This document shows, piece by piece, positions 1-12,773 of a stretch of DNA of 64,000 bases. Each line of letters starts with the position of its first letter. Position 1 is the first letter of the stretch. The stretch is from positions 3,246,685 to 3,310,684 of the forward strand of contig OX459097.1 in NCBI GenBank assembly GCA_949775045.1, in the 5' to 3' direction. Source of the DNA: Metridium senile (taxonomy: Eukaryota > Cnidaria > Anthozoa > Actiniaria > Metridiidae). A program made the translations under genes and the position numbers. Below the pieces are notes generated by a model, which saw only the letters and a list, made by a program, of their open reading frames with translations, had not been told where the DNA came from and ran no database searches.

Positions 1-1190
1 AAAACGTTCTAGAATCAAGCCAAATTGCTTGTAGCTACAAATGAAAATATGCTGACAAGTCGGAACGAAATTTAAATAAAATAAATGAGCAAATAAAAAA
101 TGAGAGGGATCATCACGAACACTTTTAGACAAGGGATTGACAATGTTTTAAAAGGTTGATATTGCTAAAGACAGGAAACACAGGAAAAAATATTTTGAAA
201 AAGATAGTGCAAACACTACATCCATGAAATAAAATCAATTTGCAACTGTTTAGCAGTTTTTATTTTGTGACTATTAGTTACTATTAAAGACAAGTAAAGT
301 ATGTAAAGAGCTATTTTTTCCCTTTCGTATTTGCTGATTGACTATTAACTATTTTGGTTTGATTTCAATCATGGTTTGGGTGTTTTCGCTCTATTAGAAA
401 TAAAGTGTTCAATAAATCTTGAGTAAAGCTAAGTTTGCATTGAGCTCTGAAAAAAAGTGATTATAGAAAAAATTGTTTTGATTGCTAATTTTAGATTTAC
501 TTTAGAACATGATCTAAATATACCCCACCTAAAGTGCTACTCACTGGTATAAAGCCTTCTACAGTATAAACACCTAAAAACCATGCAACAGAAAGTGCTT
601 AAATTACAGGACAGAAATGAGACAATTCATTGGTAATGATTCCCAAGGATTTGAAGTATGATCAAATGTCAATAAAAACGAAATGCATTTTATTTCATCT
701 GATTCGTTGTAACAGCTGCAGCCAATGTTTTTTCTTTGAGCTGACAGAGTGATTAGATTCTTCTAGGAAAACAGGAACAAAGCAATAAACTAAAGTTATT
801 CTTGTAGCTATCAATTAACAGCAAATCTATAAATGATGAAGTTATTGACACAATTTTTAACTAATGAATTTTGTAAAGCATTTTAAATATTGATAAAATA
901 ACTGATTTATTGAATTAAAATAAAGAAACAAAACAGGAGAAATGGGTTATTATTTAATTATATGCGACAAAAATATTATTGAATTGTGAAGTGTCTTTTC
1001 GATTGATTTCATTTATTGTTGATGAAAATAAATGTATTAAACAATGCCAAAAAATAATAGCAGTCTATAATAGATTAATCAAAATATTTGAATCTATGAA
1101 ATATAGATTCATATAATTATAGCTAGTTTTTATTACTCTTAAATTCCAATATCAATGATATGTCTTAACACTTATTTATTTATTTTTCAG
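1..1190. other. Intron or upstream sequence before the PDZ terminal exon
   Basis: AT-rich sequence without a convincing coding exon. It ends in a pyrimidine-rich tract and an AG at 1189-1190, which serves as splice acceptor for the exon that follows. The rest of this gene lies to the left of the window. Confidence 0.6.
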
Positions 1191-2044
1191 GTTCAGAGGT
1201 TTATCGTAGAAGTGTTGGTCACATCCCAAGCTTCGTGAGCCAGGATGATTATTTCTCTGATGCTGAGACGGTACACAGTGTACGCAGCGAAGTATTAGTA
1301 AGGCCCATGATAAGTGCTCGTCAGCAATATCTAAGTACATATGGCCTGAATAGGATAAGTACGGATGAAAACGACAATCGACTCAATGTTCTTGTAAAGA
1401 GTAAAAGTCTACCAAACCTTGGATATTCTCAGTCATCATTTGATGAAACCACAGGATTTAGTGGAACTGTACTCTCTTGTGATAACCCTAAGAAGCGTAA
1501 GAAGAGAATCTTACAGAGATTTGGACGAAGATCAGGACTTTATGTTGTTAATGATCTTCCTGCTTCGGAGAAACCAAAACTACCCTTTTCACCAACAAGT
1601 TCATGGAAGAAAAGAAGATCAAAGCTAAAGAAGTCAGCGTCACTTCAACCTTCACATGTAAACGAGACTACAAAAGTATGGTTTGACCATACAACTGCTG
1701 TTAGCAGGCCATCAAACGGACAAGTTCTTGGCCGCATCCTTACAATGAGGGAAGACATTGGAATGGCTTACGAAATTGAAATCCAAAGACCCAAAGATGG
1801 CCTTTTTGGGTTTTTCATTCAGAAAGGTTACAAAGAATGTCGAAAGGGAGTGTTTATCAGTCGTATAATGGATTCTGCTAGTGCTAAGTTTATTGCGGGA
1901 CTGTTGAACCCAGGCGATGAGCTTCTTGAAGTAAACGGCGAGAGTACAAGAATGAAGAGTGTTGCAGAAGTACAGAACATTATGGCACACTCAGATAAAC
2001 TGTTATTGACCATTATGCCTTACGTCGGCCGTAAAGATTGGTGA
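1191..2044 (+). CDS. Terminal coding exon of a PDZ-domain protein (partial)
   Basis: The frame is open from the acceptor at 1190 to TGA at 2042-2044. The GTG at 1235 is inside the frame and is not a start: the frame continues upstream to the acceptor, beginning mid-codon and then reading SEVYRRSVGHIPSF. This piece is about 283 residues. The first two thirds are polar and basic (KKRKKR near 1489-1508, KKRRSKLKK near 1608-1635) and probably disordered. The last ~95 residues look like a PDZ domain: GLFGFFIQKG fits the carboxylate-binding loop and strand, followed by KGVFISRI, GLLNPGDELLEVNGE and a closing LLLTIMP strand. PDZ domains bind C-terminal peptides of membrane or scaffold partners. The PDZ resembles PAR6 in its second half and the C-terminal PDZ-like module of KIAA1614-type proteins, but I cannot settle the family. 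The N-terminus is outside the window. Confidence 0.82.
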
Positions 2045-4329
2045 TAACCAGAATATTTTAATTGTTGAACTTTAATGTTTATTGATAGTATGAGTCAAGT
2101 TTTATACAGAAGAACAAATGTACATATTTTCTTAAAAAATTGAAGTGGAGTGAAGTGGACAGACAACATTGATCAAATTATCATAATAGTTTTGTCTTTG
2201 GCTGGACAACATATATTATATCAGTTCAAAGTATCAATGAATGTACAAAGAATTCTCAGTAGATTGATTAACATATGTTTGTAGATATCTGCTAATCATT
2301 TTGTAGCAATTTAGAAATTTTATTGTAGATTAATAATTTCATATCACCAAATCAAAATATGACTTCCTGTGCCAATTTGAAGAACTATTATTTTAAACTG
2401 ACTAGCTTCTCACAAGTGCAAAAAACCTTTTGTTTTGCCAAACGTGAGACTAAAGTCAGTCTAGAGCAATAGTTTTTGGTCCCCATATTTTGATCTGGTC
2501 TATTTAAGATAGAAAGAGTAAATTTACTGTTAGCTTTTTTGTAATCAAATCTACTGGGAAACACCATTAAATGGTACTTGAACACAACATTATCAGAAGG
2601 TTTCTGAAATGCGATCTGCTGAGATGTTATTGACAACTCAAGTTTGTGTAAAAAAATCAATTGTATTATGCATATTGTTAAGACTTGTAAAGATCTTTAA
2701 GATGGATCATTTTGAAGTCAAATTATCACAATATAGCTCTTTATGGGCTTTGCTATATATATTTATTGAATAACTTTACAGAATAGCAAAACTTTGATGT
2801 ACAGTTTACCAAAAATTGTGAATAATATGCACAGAAGTGTAATTATTTATTATAGACATTTGTCTTTTGAGACTGTACAACTGATAATTCACAGACAATT
2901 TATCGATTCTTTATAGTAAATATTTGAATAATTTATACATAATTTATAAAGATACTAGTCACTGTAAAATCATAACATACTTTTCCTGGTACATACATGT
3001 ACCCTGAACATCAGAGGCAATATTTTTTCTTCTGGTATTATAAACAATCGACAGCAAAGATAAATACTACTGATTATACACAAGAATCATGGCTAAAAAT
3101 CCAAATGATTTTTTCCCCTGGTACTCTGGACACATTTAGTTAGAATCTTAATAACTCTTAGGCTCTGGAGATAACAGTGAGGGCACTGAAACTGTGTTTT
3201 TGTTACTTTTTAAACTCACATCCCTTTAGTGAATAGAGTGGAAATAAGATATTTATGAACAATCAGTGTATTTGAACTCAATGCTTCATTTTAAGAGGTT
3301 TTGAAGCATTAAAAGGTTCAGAAAATAACCTGAAAAAAGTCAAGTGTTCACGGGTCGAGTGTCTTGAGTGCCAGGAAATAGGAAAATTTATCAATTTAGT
3401 TTTTTGGAAAACATTCATATCATTGAGAGGTAGCTAGCTAGTTTATTTCTCTTTCCTATTAAAAGAAAAATTTGAGTTAAAAATTTAAGTCATTTCCCTA
3501 CGTGTGAACTCAAAGACAGGTTTCTTTTCTATTTCGTTAAACGAAAATGATAATTACAAATAATTTGAAATAATATTATATTTTGTATAACATTATTAAA
3601 ACTACTGAATGCATGGTGAGACTACAACTTCTTTCAATGACATTTTGTCAACTACTACACTATTTAAAACTCTAATGAGAAGAACTTTGCTATTTTCTTA
3701 TTAAATACTACTATTTAATCCCATAAATTGTAATAGCTAATCCTTAAATCCAAAAGTTTTTATTAGAAATAACAATACATTTCAGTTTTGAGTCTTTAGT
3801 ACTAGCTAGTTTATTGTTGTTATTCCAACAGAAAACTAATTACATAATCGGTGTAATTGCCAAGACATGACCGCATGGTCCCTTCAACGTGTACTGGAAA
3901 CCTATTGTAATCTTTATAATCTTAGTTCTATTGTGTTGTTTCTATTGAATTATACGTAGATTGTGTCCAGTTCACATAAGAAGGAGCCATTGCAGCACTG
4001 TTTACGTGAGTTGGGATATCAACAGTGCTCATTCGTTATCATTATAACTCTCAACAATTAAGACCTAAATTACTGTTCATTTCAAGCCAAGAAGTCTGCC
4101 ACTTAAGCTATTTATTTTTAACTTTATTTTTATGTCTTATTCTATTTCACCTGCTTGAAGGTTAATGTGTTATTTTTAGAGTTAAAATGGTAACGTTTAG
4201 ACCATGCAAATAGGGAGATAATGACTGTGTTGATCCCATAATTTACGATTAACGTCAGTGAGCCATAGTAGGTGGCTTAAAGTTACCATTTTTACATCAT
4301 TGTTTCCTTAGTAACAGTAATTAAATCCA
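2045..4329. other. 3' UTR and intergenic sequence after the PDZ gene
   Basis: No coding potential recognised. The first few hundred bases are presumably 3' UTR. An interspersed repeat copy lies at about 3165-3362 (separate entry); otherwise AT-rich unique-looking sequence. Confidence 0.5.
3165..3362 (+). repeat. Interspersed repeat, uninterrupted copy
   Basis: Shares its order of blocks (CAGTGAGG, ACATCCCT, CAGTGTATTT, CTGCTTCATTTTAAGAGG-like, GTCAAGTGTTCA) with 32400-32790 and, inverted, with 42925-43110. This copy lacks the element that interrupts the one at 32573, so it acts as a paralogous empty site. Confidence 0.7.
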
Positions 4330-5020
4330 ATAATTGTTGTCCTGATTCTTTTCTAGTCATTGTATTTGTAGATTTAATAAAATACAATAACCTCACATTC
4401 AATTCAATGTTGTAAAAATTAAATAATATATTGAAAAATAATGTTATGAATTAACTATTCATTACACTGGTCGATATGAATCAAATTGAAATAAAATATT
4501 ATGAAAAACTTCTTGAATGTTTCATTGCTTCATTTAAACAGAATAACTTGGTCAACCATTAACTTCTTGTAAACTGACATATAGTCAACATAATTCTATT
4601 AAAAGAACTCAACTTAAACAACACAACAAAGCTACACAAAATACAGTACAAATTTCCAGTACATGTAGAAATTAAGGGCCAATTTGTTGAAATATATAGG
4701 CACAAGTTTTCTTATTCAAAGATACAAATTGCTTCAGTCAAATAGAAATACATTATTAATATTATATATATGAGCAATGAAACATTCAAGAAGTATTCAA
4801 TAATTTTTTTATTTCAATTTAATTCATATCAAAACAAACCAAGCTTTATAACAATAATTTCTTTCTATCGACCAGTGTAATGAATAGTTAATTCATAACA
4901 TTATTTTTCAAACTATTATTTAATTTTTACAACATTGAATTGGACGTGAGCCTAGCCCGTTATTGTATTTTATTAAATCTACAAATACAATGACTAGAAA
5001 ATAATCACGACAACAATTAT
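4330..5020. mobile_element. Foldback element with ~200-245-bp inverted arms
   Basis: The left arm (about 4330-4528) is largely the reverse complement of the right arm (about 4774-5020). ATAATTGTTGTC at the left end matches GACAACAATTAT at the right end, and GAATGTTTCATTGC inside matches GCAATGAAACATTC. The arms enclose about 245 bp with no reading frame of interest. It is a non-autonomous foldback or long-TIR MITE. Confidence 0.85.
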
Positions 5021-6990
5021 CATCATTTTCATTATTAATATATATCAACAAGACATGACTTGATGCATGCATGCACTAATGAGAAAAAAATACATCCCCA
5101 ACACCTGCATATCTGATGTGGATTATCACGCAGTCTTTCCTGGTATTATGCATCAATATAATGAATGTGATAGCTAGTGCAAGGTGTTTGTTGTAAACAA
5201 GTTGTACTGTACAGTAAAACCTATATACTGGACAGCACTGTGACCAACAAAAATATGATTTTAAGTGGGGATTTATACTTGTTAAGGGATACCGGTAACG
5301 TTTTTTCATACTTTGCTTGGAATTTGTGAATATTTTGACAACAAATCGAAGCTTAGCATGCATGAGTGCAAATGTGCCTTAATTTGTCCAAATAATATTA
5401 CAGCGATGCCAAGATAACACGAAACTGGAGTAAACTTTATATTTTATGCCTTGATCACAGAAATGTTTAAGAAAATCATATTTAAATATATGGAAAGTTT
5501 TGACATTAAAATAATGTTCACTGATCTCCTGTTCAACAATTATCAACCTCGATATTATCTATTGGGATTACAAAGTCAATGTCTTGACAATGACAAATTT
5601 AAACCATCCTTATTGAGTTTGACTTTCCTTCTTTATACTTACAGTTATGTAACACTTTATTATTTGGGCCAAAACGTGGCTCTTATATGCTGATTGATAC
5701 ACAAACATATCATATTTTGTTATGCAAGATAAGACTTTTTGCGAGGTGCTTATGTTTTTTGGAATATTTTGATACTGGTTTGTAGTGTAGTGAAATGGTT
5801 AAGACAATTATGGGCAATGAGATGATTTTTGTGTTTTTTTTTATAATAATTGGATATTTTAAAGCTGCATGAAAACATTTGCAAGGAATCATTTATGATT
5901 TGTTTAAACAAAGTTAATTTCAAAAAATCACATGCACACTTTAAAAATTCATTCACAATCTATCAAAACTTGTGCAAAAATCAAATCAAATCTATGAGAA
6001 TTATTCTTTTAGCGAATATATGAATGGATCAATGTAGTGACGTGGACGTCTATCATGTATGGTTCCTAGATGTTCCTTTCTAGTACTTCTTCGCTGCATA
6101 TTTTCTAGTATTGTTTGTGTATATTTGTTGTAGTTTTCTTATAGTTTATGTGTGTTCGTGTTTTTTATTATATGTTCAGTTTGTAAAATTATGCAGTGAA
6201 AATGGATTAAAATTTTAAAAAAATCAAATTGATGTACATTATATGACAGTATTACTTTTTCATTCACCAACAGGACGGACTGTACATGTTTTTTTACACT
6301 GTGTTAATCCTTGCATGCTGACCAATAAACCAAGATGCAAGAGGTAACAAGCCTCTTGCAAGCACTTCAAATCTCTTATAGTGTTTTCGATTTCAACTTG
6401 TTCTCATATGGATATGAATATAGAAAATCAAGGATGATTATCAAGTATTGATCTATTTCAAAAGCTTCCTTCCTTCAAATCATGGGAACAGAGGATAACA
6501 AATTAATGGCTTTTTCATATAATTACCATGCAGTATATAATTTTTTTTAAATTTTACTAGCTTTTTTCCCTTCATATGAAGGCAGGGACACCACAACAGC
6601 TTAATACGCCAATTACTGTGGGCCCTGTAGTATATGCTGAGACCTGAAACCTAATTTGATGGTTCCAAAATAATATTTGTATTAAATCCTGAACTTTGCA
6701 GTATTTCTGTCAAATGAATGTGTTCTAAGGAAAACAGTTAATTACTCAAAAATAACACAAGGCAGGGGTCTACAACAGAAATTCCTTTTATTCAGCCTGG
6801 TAGTCCAAATTAATACATGGTTACTTGTCTGTGTGAATATACACAGAATAGAGAGGATATTTTATTAATTCAATATCATACATTTATTTTTGTCCTCAAG
6901 GCAAGTGACAAGCATTGTTACCCCATTATGTAGTTAATATCAAATTTTTTCCCCCTTTTATATTATAATAGTTATTGCTGAAAACAGTTG
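5021..6990. other. Gene-free AT-rich stretch
   Basis: No exon recognised; short frames here have no protein-like composition. A short repeat around 6575-6635 (GGCAGGGACACCACAA...GGGCCCTG) recurs at about 37690-37740. A CAGTAAAACC..TATACTGGACAGCACTG motif near 5211-5241 recurs near 19923-19956. Both look like old dispersed repeats. Confidence 0.5.
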
Positions 6991-7092
6991 TAAAATAAAT
7001 AAATAAATTAATAAATTAATAAATAAATAGATAAATTAATAGATAAATTAATTAATAAATAAACAAATAAATAATAAAATAAATAAATAGAG
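6991..7092 (+). repeat. (AAAT)n-type simple repeat
   Basis: Degenerate AAAT/AATT/AGAT tetranucleotide run of about 100 bp. Confidence 0.9.
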
Positions 7093-7618
7093 ATAATTGT
7101 AGTTTTCATCAGATAGAGATAAACAATAAAAATAAAATGTATTGATAAATGAAACTATACTCAGCAGTTTTGAAGCATTTTCAGACTAAGATAGATTACA
7201 TATTAAATAAGCTCTAGTCTGGTTTGGTTGACGTGTCACAATTTAAATTTTCAATGACTTTTCTAATAGACAGAAGTGTCCTACATACCCTAGCTTATAT
7301 CAAAGCTAAACATCTCTTTGGCAAAATCAATTCTCTATTAAAGGAAATGTATTAGCATTCATTCAATTTCATGATAAACTTGTTGACTGGTCTGAATTAT
7401 CAAATTGAAAATAGCAAAGCTTTTAAAGAGGACTTGATTTGTATAGAAAATTGCTTTATCAGTTTTAAATCTTGAAAGTCAACATATTACAAGCCCTGTC
7501 ATCAAAGCTGCCGTTGTGCATTTAGCAGTGTCATCATGTGTTCTTAAGATGTCTTTTTGTTCTATTTTTGTTAGACATCTCACAATGAATTAAGTTCAAG
7601 GGCACCTGACTAATTATC

Positions 7619-8446
7619 ACAAAAAGGAAAAGAAAAAGAAAAGAGGTGGAAAAGGGAATGAAAGGAAAAGGTATTAGGAAAGGAAAATAAGATAAAGGAA
7701 TGGAAAGACAATAAGGAATAGAAGGAAAAGAAAGGGAAGGGAAAGAAAAGGAATGGAAAGAAAATGAATAGAAGGAAAAGAAAGGGAAGGGAAAGAAAAG
7801 GAATGGAAAGAAAATGAATAGAAGGAAAAGAAAGGGAGGGGAAATAAAAGGAATGGAAAGAAAATGAATAGAAGGAAAAGAAAGGGAGGGGAAAGAAAAG
7901 GAATGGAAAGAAAATGAATAGAAGGAAAAGAAAGGGAGGGGAAATAAAAGGAATGGAAAGAAAACAAGGAATAGAATGAAAAGAAAGGGAGGGGAAATAA
8001 AAGAAATGGAAAGGAAACAATGAATAAAAGGAAAAGAAAGGGAGGGTAAATAAAAGGAATGGAAAGAGAACAATGAATAAAAGGAAAAGAAAGGGAGGGT
8101 AAATAAAAGGAATGGAAAGAGAACAATGAATAGAAGGAAAAGAAAGGGAAAGAAAAGGAATGGAAAGAAAACAAGGAATAGAATGAAAAGAAAGGGAATA
8201 GAAAGAAAAGGAATGGAAAGAAAAAATGGAATAGAATGAAAAGAAAGGGAGGGGAAATAAAAGAAATGGAAAGGAAACAAGTAATAGAATGGAAAGAAAG
8301 GGAAAGAAAATAAATGGAAAGAAAAATTAATAGAAGGAAAAGAAAGGGAGGGAAATAAAAAGAATGGAAAAAACAAGGAATAGAACGAAAAGAAAGGGAA
8401 GGGAAATAAAAGGAATGGAAAGAAAACAAAAAAAGAGAGAAAATAC
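7619..8446 (+). repeat. Polypurine minisatellite, ~50-bp unit, ~0.83 kb
   Basis: Almost cytosine-free and very strongly purine-biased on the + strand. Units of about 50 bp follow the pattern GGAATGGAAAGAAAA, GAATAGAAGGAAAAG, AAAGGGAGGGGAAATAAAA; several consecutive units are near-identical. Long open frames on the - strand (Phe/Pro/Ser/Leu only) are a consequence of composition and not genes. Confidence 0.95.
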
Positions 8447-8904
8447 TTTTCAATATGACAAATCCCTAGTAGCACTTAAGTTAGTGTTAAAACCCCCCAT
8501 GTTGCTTTGATTCTATAAGTTGACCAAGCACTTCACAAATAAACTGTTGTTCTTGTTATCAGGTATAAAAATAGACTGAAACATAACTGACTAATAATAA
8601 AATTCATCATCAACCACAAACATTGATTTAAACCATATCATATGGGTCCACTCACAATAATTGGCAAAGTCTAATAAAATAAAATAAATAAGAAATTTGT
8701 TTGTCAATTTATACAGAAACGTTTTGTAATACTGTTCAATATAACTAGGCGCAAAAAAATATGACGTTTTGAAATCATGCAAATGTCATATTTTTCGCTG
8801 ATATTTATATTTAAACATTTTTGTGTTATTTTTCAAATGCTTTTGTCCAATAAAGTTTCAAGATAGTGATCATATACCACTTATAGACAAAGGCAACTAA
8901 GTTA

Positions 8905-9485
8905 TGTCAATTCTGACAAATTACTCACAAGCCACATACAAAAACCAAATGTATTTTTAGTGCTGCAATAATACTCCTAGAAAGGGAAGAGAAATAGGAG
9001 GAATGGAAAGAAAACAATGAACAGAACGAAAAGAAAGGGAAATAAAAGGAATGGATAACAAGGAATAGAAGCTGCAATTCTGACAAATTACTCACAAGCC
9101 ACATGTACAAAACCAAATGTATTTTAGTGATTCAATAATACTCCTAGAAAGGGAAGAGAAATAGGAGGAATGGAAAGAAAAAATGAACAGAACGAAAAGA
9201 AAGGGAAGGGAAAGGAATGGAAAGAAAACAAGAAATAGAAGGCAATTCTGACAAATTACTCACAAAACATTAAATAAATATACAAAACCCAAATCTATTT
9301 TTAGTGCTGCAATAATACTCCTAGAAAGGGAAGAGAAATAGGAGGAATGGAAAGAAAAAATGAACAGAACAAAAAGAAAGGGAAATAAAAGGAGTGGATA
9401 ACAAGAAATAGAAGGCAATTCTGACAAATTACTCACAAAACAAGTACAAAAAATAATCTATTTTTAGTGCTGCAATAATACTTCT
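8905..9485 (+). repeat. Tandem repeat, ~170-bp unit, about 3.5 copies
   Basis: CAATTCTGACAAATTACTCA recurs near 8909, 9074, 9243 and 9417. Each copy is followed by a TTTAGTG..CAATAATACT block and a purine-rich segment like the array at 7619-8446, so the two arrays share ancestry. Confidence 0.9.
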
Positions 9486-11147
9486 ATTAAAACCATATTC
9501 AATAATATAGTAGTTAATCCCTACAGGGTATAATCTCTACACAAAAGTGACTAGTTATAATCTTCAATACTTGTTTGAATTAAACCAATTGATCCATAAA
9601 AGCACCTAGGCGACTGACTGCTTTAAGTTAATACAATGTTATCACTTAAGTCAATATTCTATAAAACGTCTGAAGTACCTATGTGTGGGTGTATTTTTGT
9701 GGTATATATAGAGTATATTACATGGGTGTAATGTAAATATATAAAGCAGTGTAAGTAAACAAGTATACAACGGATACACAAGAGATTATTAGCGGCATTT
9801 GAATTGACTAGAATCAAAACATCAGATTTCAAAAGGCAAATCAATTTATACATGTCATTGAATATAAAAATTATTCACATATTACTTGCATACATGAATA
9901 TAAAAATTATATACACAAAACACCCAGGAAAATAAAAGTGAGATAATAAAAAATCATTTTCGTGAATAACAAATAAATTTACAAATGATATATTTATATC
10001 AATATTCTTAATACTTATATATAGGAAAATTAAAAGCGACTGAATAAAAATCGAATAAAATGATAGATAAAAAGCTAAACCAATAAATTTAAATGATAGG
10101 AAATAGAATGAAATTTATAACACCATAAAAAATATACCAGTTAATTTACTCACTAGTTTCCATTAGTAAATTCAAAGGATAAATGAACAAATGGATGGTT
10201 AAATTTATCTAAATCAACGTTTAGTGTATAATATTTTCTAAGTTTTTAAATAGTTTTTTATATATATATTTTTTGTATTACAGCGCCTAGAACAGCGATG
10301 AATAGGCACTTTATAAGAGTATTATTACTATTAGTGGCTGACTGAATAAATGGATTGCCATTTCAATTATAATTTTTTATCTCAGACTTTAAAACACCAA
10401 AACTGTTTAGAGGTTTTGATGTGTTATCACAGACTGGACTGATGTGTGCATGAACGTAAATTGATGTAAGAAATGCATTTATCTCTTCTAATAGAAGGTT
10501 ACAAGAACTTGTATACCATCACTTTACTTGCTAAATAACATTTCAAGTTCCTTATTGAGAAGGTAATATTATTTCTATATTGGACCCCAAACCACCAGGA
10601 ACTTCCAACTTTTATGGAACTCCCTGCACTGGTGTGGTCGACATCCTTAACAAAGACTGCAACACATCTGGACTTTTTCTTGGTCAAGCCTGGATCACAC
10701 TAGCGGAATAAGCATAAGCAACATACAAAGAGTCAGTTGGGATTTGCTCATTAGCCGCACTTGTCTTTAGGCTTGTCTTTTCTCACACCTAGTCAAAGAA
10801 TGCTTCACTGAGTCTGCATATGTTGGTTATGCTTATGTTGCTAGTGTGGACCAAGCTTTAGGTCAGTCTAAAACAGACTGAATCCCTAGCAGACTAGCAA
10901 GGGTACTTAATAATATCTGAAGCAATAGACCATATTTCACAGTTCAAATAAACCTCAGTCAATTTTTAATTGTCTTAAATTCATTAAATTATCACACTCA
11001 GGCTGTTGTCAATATCTAAAAAATATATAACACGCTATTGAGGCTGAGGATGATCGATGAGAATCATGAAAAGGACTATCTAACCAAGAAAAGTCTCAAA
11101 ATAATCCCCTTAATTTTACTTTTTGAATAATTTTAAAATCAAAATAA
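9486..11147. other. Gene-free AT-rich stretch
   Basis: Nothing coding or RNA-like recognised. GAAAAGGACTATCTAACC near 11068-11085 resembles the end motif of hairpin elements seen at 26818-27003 and 49895-50055. Confidence 0.45.
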
Positions 11148-11310
11148 ATATTAAACAATTTTATTATTTTTATGGATTCTCTTTGATTTATCAACAAAAT
11201 AGCTTTTAATTAATTTTGTATATATTTTTAGTAATTTTATTATTTTTATGGATCCTCTTTGATTTATCATCAAAATAGCTTTAATTTTGTACATATTTTT
11301 AGTAAATTTA
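11148..11310 (+). repeat. Direct tandem duplication, ~78-bp unit
   Basis: TTTTATTATTTTTATGGAT..CTCTTTGATTTATCA..AAAATAGCTTT occurs twice in a row with few differences. Confidence 0.85.
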
Positions 11311-11417
11311 ATTTTTTTTTTTTGCATTAAAATTTGTATACCATGACATTCACTCAAGGAGGTTTTGTAGAACTACATGTTAAATATATATTTTTTTATA
11401 CTCCAACGAAGGGCTAA

Positions 11418-11794
11418 AGGCCCGGGCAAACAGTTTCAACATTTGTTTCAACATCTGTTCGATTTTGTTGAATGGCAATGTTTAAACGCTTTTAAACTAT
11501 TTCAACATTGTTGAAACGTGTTGCATCGATGTTGAATTGATGTTCAAAGAGTTTAATTACAGTGCAAATTGAAAAACCGTGGGGAAATATTTTAGAAATC
11601 GTTTTATAACTAAAAAAAGTTTATCATACTACACATCAGTTAAACTTCTTGCCATGATATAATTGTTTCTGAGTTGTTCAACAAATAATAAACAATTTCC
11701 CAAATATTTTTAGGTGCCCATGGTTTTCTGATTTGCACTGTAAAAGCGTTAAAATCTCCATTGAACAAAATCGAATGGATGTTGAAGCAGGCCT
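11418..11794. mobile_element. MITE with AGGCCC-GGGC termini, flanked by TAA
   Basis: The ends are AGGCCCGGGCAAAC on the left and GAAGCAGGCCT on the right; the interior is palindromic around TTTCAACATTGTTGAAA. It lies within another repeat: GACGAAGGGCTAAAGCTCGAAACG-type sequence seen intact elsewhere is here split, with TAA on both sides (11415-11417 and 11795-11797). A 3-bp TAA duplication with GGCC-type ends fits PIF/Harbinger-derived MITEs. Related copies lie at 20997-21274 and 32573-32733. Confidence 0.8.
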
Positions 11795-12204
11795 TAAAGC
11801 TTGAAACGTCAGTAAAGTTAGGTCAACATTACAAATGTCATTATATTACCTATTGTTAAATAAGTAGATACACTAGTGTGTAATATAAAATAAAACAAAT
11901 GTCCCATGTCTTGTTTTTTGTTTATGTTTTAATATTGCAATAATATAGCATTCACAAGCAATAAATAAATCATTTATCAAATACTTCAGATACTAAATAT
12001 CAATTGTCATACAATCTTTGTAATGGAAACAATATAATTATATTACTTTATATGTACAAAAATAAATAACCAATATAATAATCTAATTTATAATTTACAG
12101 TCAACACATTACACTAATTAATTCGATTTACAACAGCTAGAGATTCTCTCTCAATGATTATTCTGAGCTCTTTGTGACCATCGTTTATCTCAAACAATGA
12201 TGAT
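11795..12204. other. Repeat flank and AT-rich spacer
   Basis: The first ~65 bases continue the interrupted outer repeat (CTTGAAACGTCAGTAAAGTTAGGTCAAC). The rest is AT-rich with no recognised feature. Confidence 0.5.
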
Positions 12205-12568
12205 GCCATACTACGTTAGTTTACTAGCTAGTTTCAATTTATTTGTCACCATCAGTTAATAGCTTATAGCTTAGCTCGATCAGGTTAAGCTGGAAAGGTA
12301 AAACAGACTCAAAGTAAAAACAAGCCAATATATACTACGGTTTCCGTAGTAGTTAGCTAGTTTCCATTTATTTGTCACCATCAGTTAATAGCTTATAGCT
12401 TGGCTCTGGTTAAGCTGGAAAGGTGAAACAGACTCAAAGTAAAAACAAGCCTACACTACAGTAGTTTACTAGCTAGTTTCAATTTATTTGTCACCATCAG
12501 TTAATAGCTTATAGCTTAGCTCAGGTTAAGCTGGAAAGGTGGAACTGACTCAAATTAAAAACAAGCCA
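12205..12568 (+). repeat. Tandem repeat, ~110-140-bp unit, three copies
   Basis: TTTATTTGTCACCATCAGTT, then AATAGCTTATAGCTT, GGTTAAGCTGGAAAGGT and ACTCAAA.TAAAAACAAGCC occur three times in the same order. Confidence 0.9.
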
Positions 12569-12773
12569 TTAATCAACAAATTGATGGTACTTTAATTTGT
12601 CTAATTAGCAGTAACACCACCAATGAAACAACATGTATGCAATAAAAATATTTGAGCTCAGGAATATTGAGAATGAAAGTAAATTAATTAATATATGGCA
12701 AGCTTTGGCTATAGTAACAAATCTTTGAATTTGAAATTAAAAATGCTGAGTTTGTTTTTGTGATGCACCAAAG

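Noticed and set aside
7534..8475. Long - strand frames rich in Phe, Pro, Ser and Leu
   Set aside because: They are the translation of the polypurine minisatellite in three frames at once; composition explains the absence of stops.
8905..9485. CRISPR-like array of regular repeats
   Set aside because: The whole ~170-bp unit is repeated, without unique spacers, in a eukaryotic genome.
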